Part shown: piece after piece, positions 21,699-32,042 of the stretch
Position numbering within the stretch: the first letter of the stretch is position 1
How the letters are laid out: every line of letters begins with the position of its first letter
NCBI GenBank assembly: GCA_949130495.1
Contig: OX422209.1
Coordinates: 694,262,757 to 694,326,756 of the forward strand
Length of the DNA: 64,000 bases
Source of the DNA: Sambucus nigra
Lineage: Eukaryota; Streptophyta; Magnoliopsida; Dipsacales; Adoxaceae
Reading direction: 5' to 3'
Program-made: the position numbers and the translations under genes
Notes under the pieces: model-generated
What the model saw: only the letters and a program-made list of their open reading frames with translations
The model's database searches: none
Told to the model about the DNA's origin: nothing

Positions 21699-24600
21699 AG
21701 TCCTTTACGTGTATAAAAAGGGCAAAATAGTAATGACTGATATTTAGTATATATATTATGTGTGAAATATATACTAGATGATATTCTACTTCTGTGTATT
21801 AGTAGATTGATATATATTATGTATTTAAAGATACATACTGAACTGGTAAATTAAGTAGTGAAACTTAATTACGAAATGCACCTTTAGATAGAGAAAATCT
21901 ATTTAGTAATTCAAGTAGCGAAACTTAATTACACAAGTGGGAAGTCAACAATTGTGAGAATTGTAGTAATTTTAGTAGTGAAACTAAATGAGAAGTCTTG
22001 AAAAATAACATAGATGAAATATTACCTGAGAATTAATTAACATACGCGAGATGTTAGTGAAAAGGTTGTACTGTATGGGCAGTACTGGAACTTGGGTATA
22101 GATAAGTTCAGTTGACTACTTTGGTTTTAGTTAGCTTGGGAGGTATGGCTAGATAAACTAAGTGTAGAACGTTAGGTGTGCACAAAAGATGAGGGGTGAG
22201 TAAACTCAAGAGAGTGTACGAGAACCTAACATGTGTAATCAATAACCGCATTTTATATTGTGATAAACGCTTGCTAAATATTTTCAAAATGTTTTGAGTA
22301 CTAACTCTTGCTATAAAATATTTTCAAAACCTTTTAGGTGTCCAGCCACAGGGATGCCATGTATGATGATTTCCTTCCAGGGACTCAAAGATGGAGCACA
22401 GTGGATGCTTACAGGATTTTGACTAGACGATATCACTCATTCAGATCTAGTACAGGATCTCACACTATTCTATGTATGGACTTGTGGTCCGGTATTAGTC
22501 TCAGATGTTTAGTTTCAGATTAGTGGATTGTTCTTGTTCTATTGTTGTTTGAGAATTTTTAGCCGATGGTTTATTCGGTATTACTCTTACTCTTTTGTAC
22601 TTACACTTTGTTGATTGGGTTATAGTACATGATTATTTTGTTTCCACATGGTTGGTTTATCTGTTTTAAGAAAGATAAAATTTAGCACCGGTCTAATTTT
22701 ACTTAGGGGATTAGTAATTAAAAAGTTTTCGACAGTGATGCTAAGAATGAACCATTTGAGAAACCTGTTTTAATTTAATAAAGGCCTGATCACCCGATGT
22801 TTAATTAGGCGGCGTGTCACAGTTGGCATCAGCGCTGGATGAGACGCCTCGTTCGACAGTGGTCTTGGGCGCTTTGGGAGAGAGGTGGTGGGATACTACC
22901 CACACCTTCCATTTTGGCTTCGGGGAGATGACTGTGACTCCCATAAATGTGCAACAGATGTTGGGGCTGGATTGTGATGGGGAGCAGATAGAGGTGGATC
23001 GTTCTTTACGGGTGAGACCGAAGGCAGTACGTGCGGCACTTGGTGATGTAGGGAGGATAGTTTCTGAGGTTTCTATCCGGCTGTCCTTATTGAAGGATGT
23101 TCTATTGAGCAGGGTGATTGATTTGGAGGATGGGCTGCAAGTGAGGCAGATGGCCCAATTATTCATTTTATTGGTGTTGGGGGTTTTCATGGTGGCGTTA
23201 AGTGGCGACGTCGTTCATTTCTGGTTCTTGTCGTACCTGAGGATGTTTTTGAACATCCCTTTCTATGATTGGGGGAGTCTGAATTTGGCGACCCTTTACT
23301 CTTCTCTGGATGCATTCAGCCCGTGCTGCCGGTAGACCTTTACTGGAGCCACGTACCTTCTTGAGGTATTTCTTTAGTTTGCGCATTTCTTTTCATGCAT
23401 TCATATTTTCCTTTCATGCATTTGCATTTTCCTTATGCGTCTCTTTTTGTTTGTGAATTCAGACATGGTTTTATGAGGTGATTCGGTGCAATACTACACT
23501 GATCGCTCTGAAGGATGACACTGTCGGGGACTTCTGTCGATTGTATTGATGGCGTAAGTCCAATTGGCAGTCGAAGGGATCTCTCTCCCTGGAGGCGGTG
23601 CGTCAAGTCCTGAATGACCTGACTAGTGGTAGGGTAAGACTCTTTCCACTTCAATGTTGGGTTTTGCACCTTCTGATCTTGTATTGATTTATGCCTACTT
23701 GGAGATTTTTAGGTGACCTTTTATCCCTGGGGGATAACCATTCAGGATGCGGGGGCGACTGAGGTGAACATGCGGATGAGGCATTTGCTGGCGCATGAGT
23801 TCGGCCATTCTTGGTATCTCGAGGAGAGGGTGGCTCGCCAGATTACTGAGGAGGAGGTGGTGGTGCCACCTGTGCAGCCTCCTACGTCTATGAGGCGGGA
23901 GAGATTGCTGTTGGAGGATGCGAGGATCGCGATGATGATCGGCGAGTCCTACTTGTTGTACACCGATACGGCTGTGCCGTATGACTATATGGACTTTGTG
24001 ACGAGCTGGTTGATGGCGCCCAGCATATATGATGCTCTGCCTTTCCTTCCTACAAGTTTGAGTCAGACGGTGGGATCTTCCCACTGTGGCGGTGGTCCGA
24101 CGGCATCTGCGGCGGCGGTGACTTCAGAGGTTCCTTTTGTGCGGTTGCACACTCCTTCATACAACACCCGACGGGCTGATGGATGGATAGTGCCTATGCT
24201 GCATAGTCCTCATGCGATGGATCCGGAGGAGTTGGGTTTGACAGAGGAGGTCCTCTGACCTGCGGTATACCTTTCTGTTCTTCTCTTTCTTTCTTTTCTG
24301 TTTTGGTCATCTCTGCTTTGATACTGATTTTTCCTTTCCTTGCAGCAAGTTCGGGTGTCGACCACTTGGCTAAGGGACATCATAGACTGGATATCTTCGG
24401 AGACTGCCCATATTCGGGATGCAGTTCCTATTCCTTCTTTCTTGGTGCCATCTGCTTCTTCCGGAGAGGACTCTAGCTTGGGTAGTGGTGGCGCATCGTC
24501 TCGTTGTAGGGGAAAGAGAGCATGTCACAGGGGTGGATGCTCTTAGTGAGAGAGAGAGAGAGAATGTGGGTTCGGGCTGAGTCCCATTGTTTTTTATTTT

Positions 24601-24889
24601 TCTTTTTATTTCCTAAAAAATTGATGTAACACAGAAAGAAAATAGATGCAATGCAAAGGAGTTTTTTATTACCTTTTATTTAATGATGAATGCATGCACA
24701 TGCGCTTTTTACTTTGCTACTAAGACCGTAAAAGGAATATTTTTTGGAATTTTTGAAGGAAAGTTCTTAGTTAAAAGGGGAAAATATATAAAGGAGAAAA
24801 GGGATTTTGAAATTCCGTTGAGAATATCAATTTATTTTTATTGAGTTTTCAGATTTGACAAAAGAGGGAAAAAGGGATATTTCTAAAAA

Positions 24890-25136
24890 TGGGGGTTTGT
24901 CGATCGACAAGCACCCTTTCCTGCCTATCGGCAGTTCAGTCCAGTCCCATCAATTCAAAGCTTTGATTGGTACCCTTTTCAGCCTTTGCTACTTTGTGGG
25001 GTAGGATTCCCTCTGATTTTTGCAGAGATTATGTCTCTTGTGAGGGTTCTCAAGTATAAAAAGAGGTAAGGGTGGAGTGTTTTCATCACACCTTTGCATT
25101 CTTACCTACTTGCCCATTATCTCTTAGCTTTGCAAG
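24890..25136 (+). promoter_or_regulatory. Promoter of the DUF7745-like antisense gene, with palindromes
   Basis: Two palindromes, TGTCGATCGACA (24898-24909, perfect two-fold symmetry) and TGCCTATCGGCA (24922-24933), start 24 bp apart, as in the LTR and in the mobile-domain gene promoter. A TATA box, TATAAAAA, is at 25055-25062, farther from the palindromes than in the other two promoters (about 120 bp). A pyrimidine-rich leader runs to the ATG at 25137. The preceding 24547-24890 is AT-rich 3' sequence of the mobile-domain gene, with a GA run at 24548-24563. Confidence 0.6.
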
Positions 25137-26414
25137 ATGGATCTCCCTGGTAGCACTGAGTTTGCTAACTACCTTGAAGCCTTGGAATCAATGTGCTCTT
25201 ATAATGTCGACTACGATTCTTTTAACAGCATCGAGTCTCCTTGTGGCGTAATCGACCTATTGAGTGGAACGTGCTGATGACGGCGGTACAATTCTGGTAC
25301 CCCGAAGACCATGTATTCTGCTTTGGAGTTTGTCCTACCTACGAGGATTTTTCTGCCTTGCTGGGTGTAAATCCCAGTGTTGCTGTGGCTTTGCCCAAAT
25401 TTTCCCGTTCCCCCAGGGATTTTTTGGTCGGTCTTCTTCATATTTCGCCTTTGGCAGCCAAATCATTGGTTGCTGGAGGAACGATCTCCCTCTCGGCGGT
25501 GCTACAGTCTGTGCATTTATGGGACATAGGTGATGCTGTCTATGCTGGAGCCGTTGTTCTGGGCTTGGTTTCAAAATTATTGCTGGTGATTGGGGAACTG
25601 CTGGTGGACCCGCAACTTACAGCCATTACTTCATGGATGTCATACCGTTGTAATCCTGCAGTGGTGATACTGGCGGAGATCGTGAATGGCCTGGATGCCT
25701 GTACAGAAGGTCGTTCTTAGTTTTGAGGGGTATCCCCGTGATGCTGTTCATGTGGTTGTCTGAAAGACTCCACTTGGTGACTCCTCCAGAATATCCTTTG
25801 TCGGCTATACCCAGCTTTTTTTCACATTACTTCATCAGCGTTTCCCTGTATACTAAGAGCTTGGAGAATTGGCTTGTGGATCATGGGGCTCGGAGTCTGC
25901 ATTGGTCAGTGCCTTGGTGGGGACAGTTGCTTCCTGTTCTGAATCTAGGGGAATACTCGTATGTGCAGCTGGTTGGTCTCAGACAGACCTCTTTTTATTT
26001 CTCTTGGCGACTTTTGCGCCAATTTGGCTGGGCACAGGTCGTGCCACCTCGGACACTAAATTTCTTTCCGGTAGAAGATTTGACTGAGTGCCTGCGTCTG
26101 CTGCTTGGATCTCTCTGGGAAGATCGGCGTCCGTCGACCCGTCCCTCTCAGTTGTCAGAAGAGTTTGGCATGTCCCTAAGGATTATATGAAGTGGTTGTG
26201 GAGGAAAGCATTCAGCAAGATGTTGGCAGTGGAGAGTGGACAAAGGTTGTTTGTTTTATATAATACCATGGAAGGGGGTGTTGTGGTCTTTTCGAAGCTG
26301 GTTCAGGCTAATCGGTCCATGGAGTGTTTACGGCACTCTATTCAGGCAGGGGAAACTTGGGGACCTCAGGATGTAGATGATGAGGGTGCAATCTCCTCTG
26401 GTAGATGTGGTTAG
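25137..26414 (+). pseudogene. DUF7745/PMD-like antisense gene of element B, frameshifted
   Basis: This is an accessory protein of plant Ogre/Tat-type elements; its function is unknown. The first ATG is 25137 and the frame MDLPGST... runs about 45 codons. Family-like sequence continues in other frames: 25241-25720 (RNRPIEWNVLM, PEDHVFCFG, PTYEDFSALLG, LAEIVNGLDAC), 25723-26190 (WSVPWWGQLLPVLNLG, FSWRLLRQFGWAQVVPP) and 26088-26414 (VWHVPKDYMKWLWRKAF to the stop). Each change of frame needs only a one-base indel: before 25241, near 25715, and near 26160. Without them the protein would be about 425 residues. A polyadenylation-like aatgaaataaataag follows at 26542. Pol converges from the other side, with its stop at 26901. 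The family name is from memory of such proteins, so treat it as tentative. Confidence 0.6.
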
Positions 26415-26741
26415 GACTCTTGGAGAGTTTATTTATGGAATAGGGAATAGATGTGGGGATTTTATTTGGCTTTTTATGGTAGTAGGGGGAAGGGAGTTAT
26501 CCGCTCCTTTTCTTATGTAATCCGTACTATAATTTCTTATTAATGAAATAAATAAGTTTCTGATCATCCAACTGTGCCTTTTGATGAATTTTTTATTTTG
26601 AATTATCTATACTGATCACTAAGTCTTACAGAATCCTTTTGTTCAAGTATTTTTTAGAATGAACCGCCGTTCTCGGAGGTAAGAAAAAATAGTATTTTGT
26701 GAAAAAGAAAGGGCCGCACTCATGTGAGGTGTATGAGCTGC

Positions 26742-26817
26742 CTACGTACCTATGGGGTTTTTGAAAAGTTTTTTATCTGTTCAAAAATAGTTTTTACAGA
26801 GGATCAGGCCCACGTAG
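26742..26817 (-). other. LTR-type hairpin element between the convergent genes
   Basis: CTACGT at 26742-26747 pairs with ACGTAG at 26812-26817, in the context gctgcctacgta...gatcaggcccacgtagttc. The same block occurs in the R-U5 part of LTR copy 2 (12247-12280) and copy 3 (16219-16253), with a shorter loop. Read on the minus strand it follows the end of pol, so it may mark the 3' end of a sense transcript. Sequence 26415-26700 holds the 3' end of the antisense gene and nothing else I recognise. Confidence 0.5.
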
Positions 26818-26900
26818 TTCTGGGTAGAGGGAAATGAAGAGAGTTTTTTTTAAGAATAGAAGGGGGATGAGAAGAGTCGTAGCTCGCCGAGATTTCGAAC

Positions 26901-29900
26901 TTAGGGGTAGAATTTCTTGAGACGATCTAGGTTGACTGGACGAACCATCTCTTCCCAATCTAGGTCAATGAGCATGGAGGAACCGTCGGATAAGATTTTC
27001 TTTACAATGTAAGGGCCGCTCCAATTGGGCTTAAATTTCCCTCTGGGGTCCCAGATGGGTTCTAATATCTCCTTGAGGGTCAAATCCCCCTCCCGAACAC
27101 CGCGGTCCTTGACTCTCTTATTGAATGATCTCTCTATTCGGCGATGGTACCCCTGTATGTGGTAAAGAGCTTTTAATCTTCTTTCATCTAGGAGGTCATC
27201 TCATCCAGACGGCCTCTTCTTCGCTAACTTTGCTTTCGAGAATTACACGTAGCGAGGGTATTTCCAGCTCCGTAGGTAGGACTGCTTCCATGACGTAGAC
27301 CAGAGAGTAAGGGGTAGCCCGAGTAGAGGTTCAGATTGAGGTTCGATTGCCCCAGAGGACGTACGGGATTCGATAGGCCCAATCCCTACAACTTTCAGTC
27401 ATATTGTTTATGATAGCTTTGAGGTTCTTATTAGCGGCTTCAACTGCATCATTGGACTGAGGTCGGTAGGGAGAATATTTGTGTCTCTGAATCCCGTACT
27501 CGTTGACTACTTTCGTGACTTCTGCTTCGAAGTGCAACCTGTTATCTGACACTAGCTCATGCGGGACCCCATATCGGTAGATGATATTTTTCTTGAGGAA
27601 TTTGGCCACTTTCTTGGCATTTAATACAACATATGACTCGGCTTCGACCCATTTGGTGAAGTAATCAATGGAAACTAGGATAAACTCATGTCCATTTGAA
27701 GCCTTTGGTGTAACCTTCCCTATGATGTCGACACCCCAGGTGGAGAATGGCCAGGGAGAGGTCATGTTGTATAATTCTCGCAGAGGCAGGTGTTGAAGAT
27801 TGGAGAACTGTTGGCATTTGAGGGATCTCCGGAGATAGGCGGTGTAGTCTTGGGACATGGTGGTCCAGTAGTAGCCCTGTCAGATGATCTTCTTGGAAAG
27901 CATGTGATCGTTCATGTGGGGCCCACTTTCCCCACTGTGGATTTTCAGCATTATTTTCTCAATCTCAGCCCCTGTGATACAGTGTAGATGAGTTCCATCG
28001 AGGTTCCTCTTGAGTAGATTTTTATGACAGATGACGTACTGGGCGTCCAATCTTCGGAGGGTTATTTAATCTTTCTTGTTGGATCCCTTGGGATACCTAC
28101 CATGTTTGAGGTGGAACCAGATATCATAGTACCAACAATCAACTAGTTCGGTATCTTCGGTGGAGACAAGCTCAATATGGTAGAAGTGGGTTGGTTTGTC
28201 TTGCTTTGGAACTAGGAAGGGGGTCATTGTTATTCCTTCGGGCATGTCAACTATGGAGGTCAAGGTAGCGAGAGCATCGGGTAGATTATTCTTTGTTCGA
28301 GGTAGGTAATGGAAGGTGATATCTCGGAATCGAGAGGCTAACTCTTCTAAGTGGGCATGGAAGGGTTGGAGCTTTTCGTCCTTGGCTTTCCACTTTCTGA
28401 GCACTTGACCGATGATGAGGGTAGAATCCCCGTAGACATCAAGGTATTGAATACTTTTCTTGAGAGCAACTTTGAGGATTACTGTGCATGCCTCGTATTC
28501 AGTCATGTTGTGGTGCAAGGGAAATCCAATTTGATGGCGATGGGAGTGTGGGAGGCATCTGGGGAGATCATAAGTATCCCAATGACATATCCCTTTTTGT
28601 TGGCAGCGCCGTCAAAAAACATTTTACATCGAAGGTGGTCTTGAGCAGTGCAGAGGATATTTTCATCTGGGAATTCAAAGATCCAAACATTTGTTTCTTC
28701 TATGGGGTAATCAGCGAGGTAGTCAGAGATGTCTCTTCTTTTAACGGCTTTCTACGTGACGTACACAATATCGAACTCGGTTAGGAGCATCAACCATCGG
28801 GCCATCCGACTGGATAAGGCGGGTTTCTCAAGCAGGTATTTGATGGGATCCATTGGGGATACAAGTTTTATGGGGAAGGCGAGCATGTGGTGTCGTAACT
28901 TTTGGGTGACCCAGACAAGTACGACACACGCCTTTTCTAAAGTAGTGTAGTTGACCTCATACCCGGTGAATTTGAGACTGGCATAATAGATGGCTCTTTC
29001 TTTGCGAGAGTCATCAAGGTATTAGGATAGAAAAACCCCAGCTGTAGTGTCGATTATGGTTAGGTATAGGAGCAAAGGGAGACCAGGCTATGATGGCATG
29101 AGCACTGGAGGTTTGATCAGATATTATTTGATTCAATCAAAAGCTTCTTGGCAGTCCTCGTTCCAAACCTTGGTTGAATCCTTTCGGAGGATCTTGAAGA
29201 TCAGTTCACAGATGGAGGTTAGCTGGCTGATGAACCGACTTATATATTGTAATTTTCCAAGAAAACCTTGAACTTCTTTCTCTGTTCGGGGCGGTGGCAT
29301 CTCAAGTATGGCCTTCAGATTTGCAGGATTTGCTTCTATCCCCTTCTCACTGACCATGAATCCAAAGAGTTTTCCCTTTGTAACGCCGAAGACACATTTT
29401 TTTTGGATTAAGTCTCATCTGATATCGTTGCAGTCGTTCGAAGAACTTCTAGAGAGAAGGAATATGACCTTATCTAGTTTCAAACTTAATAATCATATCA
29501 TCCACATAAACCTCGACTTCTTTGTGAATCAGATCGTCCAGGATGGTTGTGGAAGCCCTTTGGTAGGTAGCCCCATCCTTCTTGAGACCAAATGGCATGA
29601 CGGTGTAGCAAAAGGTTCCCCATGGGGGGATGAATGAGGTTTTTTCTTGGTGGTCTGGGTGCATCTTAATTTGGTTGTATCCGACAAACCCTTCGAAGAA
29701 TGACTTGAGAGCATGACTGGCTGTGTTGTCCACGATCATGTCGATATTGGGTAGCAGATAATCATCCTTTGGAGAAGCTTTGTTTAAATCTCGGTAGTCC
29801 ACACACATTCGAACCTTCCCTCCTGATTTCGTCACAGGTACTATATTGGCTAGCCATGTGGGATATTTGATCACATGAATGAAGCCCACGTTCAACTGTT

Positions 29901-30471
29901 TGACCACCTCTTCTTTGACCTTGAGCGACCATTCGGTGAGGAGCTTTCTCAATTTTTGTTTAACCGACTTGTGATCTAAGAGAGTGGGGATCTCGTGCTG
30001 AGCTATTTCAGGATCAATGCCGGGCATATCATCATAGGATCATGCGAAGACATCCACGAATTCCTTTAGCAATTCTTCAAGTTGTGCACTCTCATGCTCG
30101 TCAAGGGTGGCCCCTATTCTAATCTTGCGCAGTTGGCAATAGTCTCTTCTTCATTAACTTGAATGCGGTTATGTTGTTTATTATTAACCTTATTTAAATC
30201 AATTAAGAATTGTTCATTTCCAAAATCATCATCATCAAAAGTTTGACAAGCAGTTAATGTAAGGCACAACACGATACTCAAAATCTTCGTTTATTTCATT
30301 GATAGGAAAAACAACATTGAGAACCTTATAAAAAGAGTTATCGATTACATTTGAACAAGGATAGAAAATAGCAGAAGAAATAGGGTAAACATTGGGGTTA
30401 AGGAAGATTTCAAGAGGTAGAACTGGCGCAGCATGCCAGTTGAGGAGGGGTGTATCAACAACTTTAATCAC
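26901..30471 (-). pseudogene. pol: Ogre/Tat-lineage pol of element B: RT, two RNase H domains, integrase
   Basis: Order on the minus strand: linker with EESAQLEELLKEFVDVFA-like sequence (30235-30150), RT (30027-29470) starting MPGIDPEIAQHEIP with VRMCVDYRDLNKASPKDD, VMPFGLK and YVDD (29508-29497), RT-RNase H connection (29357-29133), first RNase H remnants (29130-28780), second RNase H (28518-28066; MTEYEACTVIL, YGDSTLIIGQV), zinc-binding region, integrase core (27858-27331) and the integrase end (27083-26901; PNWSGPYIVKKIL). The integrase core keeps D44, D105 and E140 of its open frame with the 35-residue D-E spacing. One Cys of the H2C2 zinc finger reads Ser (RRSLKC). Frameshifts near 29460-29360, 29130-28520 and 28060-27860 break it. 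Gag and protease are missing; the element is cut at about 30472. The two RNase H domains are typical of Tat. Confidence 0.85.
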
Positions 30472-31178
30472 AGACTGTCAGGTGTCAGCCGACCCTTTGC
30501 TGAGCCTATCGAAAGGTAAAGTTCTTGGTCAGCCCTCAGGTGTCAGCCGAGCACTATTTCCATGGTAGGTTGGGCCTAGGCGAATTGTGTCGCTAAAAAT
30601 ATCATACGACTCCCAATATTCCTTTTAATCACAGACTTGATTGTATGGTAAATTTTAGACTTCTTTTTCCAGGCGAAGATTCCTGTGATCAGTAATGTAC
30701 CTCCACCATTTATGGCACTGAACCTCCTTCTGTGGATCTGGGGGTGGTTCCCTATTACCAAATCCACTGTTTCTCTGGAGGCCAGAGTAATAATCTCTGT
30801 CGATGTGTCACCTGGGACCTTCCCAACACGCTTTGGCTAAGTGCCATGAATTTCTTATGTATCTTATGATGGTTAGACACTAAGGATCGTAGTTCTACCA
30901 CCATATAAGCCATTTCTGACTGAGGTAGTGGTTGTCTAGAACTTGGGTCTGCACCTGGAGGCATTTCAGATGCAATGTCTCTGGTGAGAAGAAGTAACAA
31001 AATCTAGATAAATTGTGAATAAGTAGGAAGCTTAAAGAACACCCATTTAGCTCTTTCAATATTAGTGCAGGTTCAACAATGGTGGAGCTGGACCACCACC
31101 AAAGGAAAAAGTGAGAGTTTGAGCTAAAAAATGAAGAGGAAGAAGATAATCTCTTCCCATAGATAGTGCAAAAAATGA
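30472..31178 (-). mobile_element. Tat-A 5' internal fragment: primer site and start of gag
   Basis: Read on the minus strand just after the Tat-A 5' LTR, the sequence ttttttgcactatctatggg resembles the TTTGGCGCCGTCTGTGGG primer/leader block of Tat elements, decayed. Then follows a leader and an open piece (31000-30755) starting MLLLLTRDIASEMPPGADPS and rich in Pro, Gln and Ser, like the start of Tat gag. Gag stops being recognisable at about 30755. A 19-base direct repeat (cctcaggtgtcagccgagc type) is at 30478 and 30535. The rest of gag, protease and RT of Tat-A is absent; the Ogre-like tandem occupies that place. Confidence 0.5.
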
Positions 31179-32042
31179 TGATTCTTGGAATCACCATTTA
31201 AATTTGTAAGCAGCTCAAGCTTTAGCTTAGTTAACAATGGAGTAATATATGAATGGAGTAATGTAAATAACAAGAAGAAGGTGAGAGAATGAAGAATACT
31301 CAATAATATAAAGTGGTTCATTCAATAGGCCTACTCCACCGTGTAAGATTTGTAGTGCATGTATTTACTATAGGGCACTAATGGCCATGAATACAATCTC
31401 TTAAGGCTTCTCTCTCATGGTTATAATTTTAGAGAGTTTTTTTAGGGTTCATAATTCTTAATCCCTGTAAATGAAGAAGGAGAAGATTTATATAGGCTTG
31501 GGGTGCATAGTGCGTCCCTAAGCATGTACCCTATGTGCGTGAGATGAGCAACAAATAAAGATTGGCCAATTTTCCCCTGCACAAGTATGACACAATGATG
31601 AAATGTTACCCCACGTGGGCTGAAGATTTCTTGTAACTCTTTGTCCATGTGGACTGATGGCTCACAAGTCACGTGCATCATTTAAGATATCAAGATCGTC
31701 TACATAGGCCCTGGTATAGGCGATACTAAAGGATGGTCTCCCAAGAGGATGACCACGAAGGCTATAGAATATTAACTCAATATAGTTATAAGGTCTCGAC
31801 CTCTCAGCTTGGTACGAGGATGATGCATGGGCGGGATGAGATATAATGGATAGCTTGTACTAGAGAATGTATCTTGTTGAGTAACTATAATTATTGAGGA
31901 TGAGGTTTCGGAGGCCAAGATTGATTAGGGCGGGCCTATGTTGGGTCAGCCAATGATAGTAGACTCGTCTGATGAAAGTTAAGTAGGGTCGACTGAGACG
32001 GGCATGGTGTAGTCAAGGACGAGACCACACTTGTCTATATCA
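31179..32042 (-). mobile_element. Tat-A 5' LTR (right copy)
   Basis: It is 864 bp, with ends TG (31179) and CA (32042) on the plus strand, and is the partner of 5163-5949. It contains the aagtggttcattcaataggcc and accgtgtaag blocks shared with the left copy. On the minus strand it is followed by the primer-site-like block at 31178-31155, which makes it the 5' LTR. The two LTRs differ clearly by substitutions and by one ~75-bp deletion in the left copy. Confidence 0.75.

Larger units (their letters stand above)
19732..22821 (+). mobile_element. Solo LTR (3090 bp) of a Tekay/Del-like element, with target duplication
   Basis: It begins TGTAATACC and ends GTGTCACA. GTTGG flanks it on both sides (19727-19731 and 22822-22826). 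No primer site, polypurine tract or gag-pol is found and the start sequence does not recur inside, so it is a solo LTR left by LTR-LTR recombination. A possible TATA is ctctatattagc near 20165, followed by ttagggttagaaaaccc. The interior has a GATC-palindrome cluster (20830-20913) and a series of hairpins (21331-21698). Length is close to the 3.1-kb outer LTR, but the sequence is a different family. The ORFs inside show no protein family. Confidence 0.88.
19325..24546 (+). pseudogene. Plant mobile domain (PMD) gene, antisense accessory gene of Ogre-like element B, broken
   Basis: PMD proteins (PF10536) occur both as host genes (Arabidopsis MAIN/MAIL1, needed for transposon silencing) and inside Tat/Ogre elements. 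Inferred exons: 19325-19525, 19614 to about 23365 (interrupted by the solo LTR), 23463-23633, 23713-24264 and 24346-24546, with gt/ag borders. The PMD core is clear after the insertion: ALGERWWDTTHTFHFGFGEM, then VQQMLGLDCDG, then VRQMAQLFILLVLGVFM. Exon 4 has the YLEERVARQI motif, and the last exon is Ser/Gly/Arg-rich. Defects: a 3.09-kb LTR insertion, an extra base near 23318, a TGA at 23547-23549 and a TGA at 24256-24258 just before a donor site. Start chosen at the first ATG after a TATA box and leader. It is antisense to the pol of the same element. Confidence 0.75.

Noticed and set aside
22801..23190. Minus-strand ORF of 129 codons opposite the mobile-domain exon
   Set aside because: It is the shadow of the well-supported plus-strand PMD frame.
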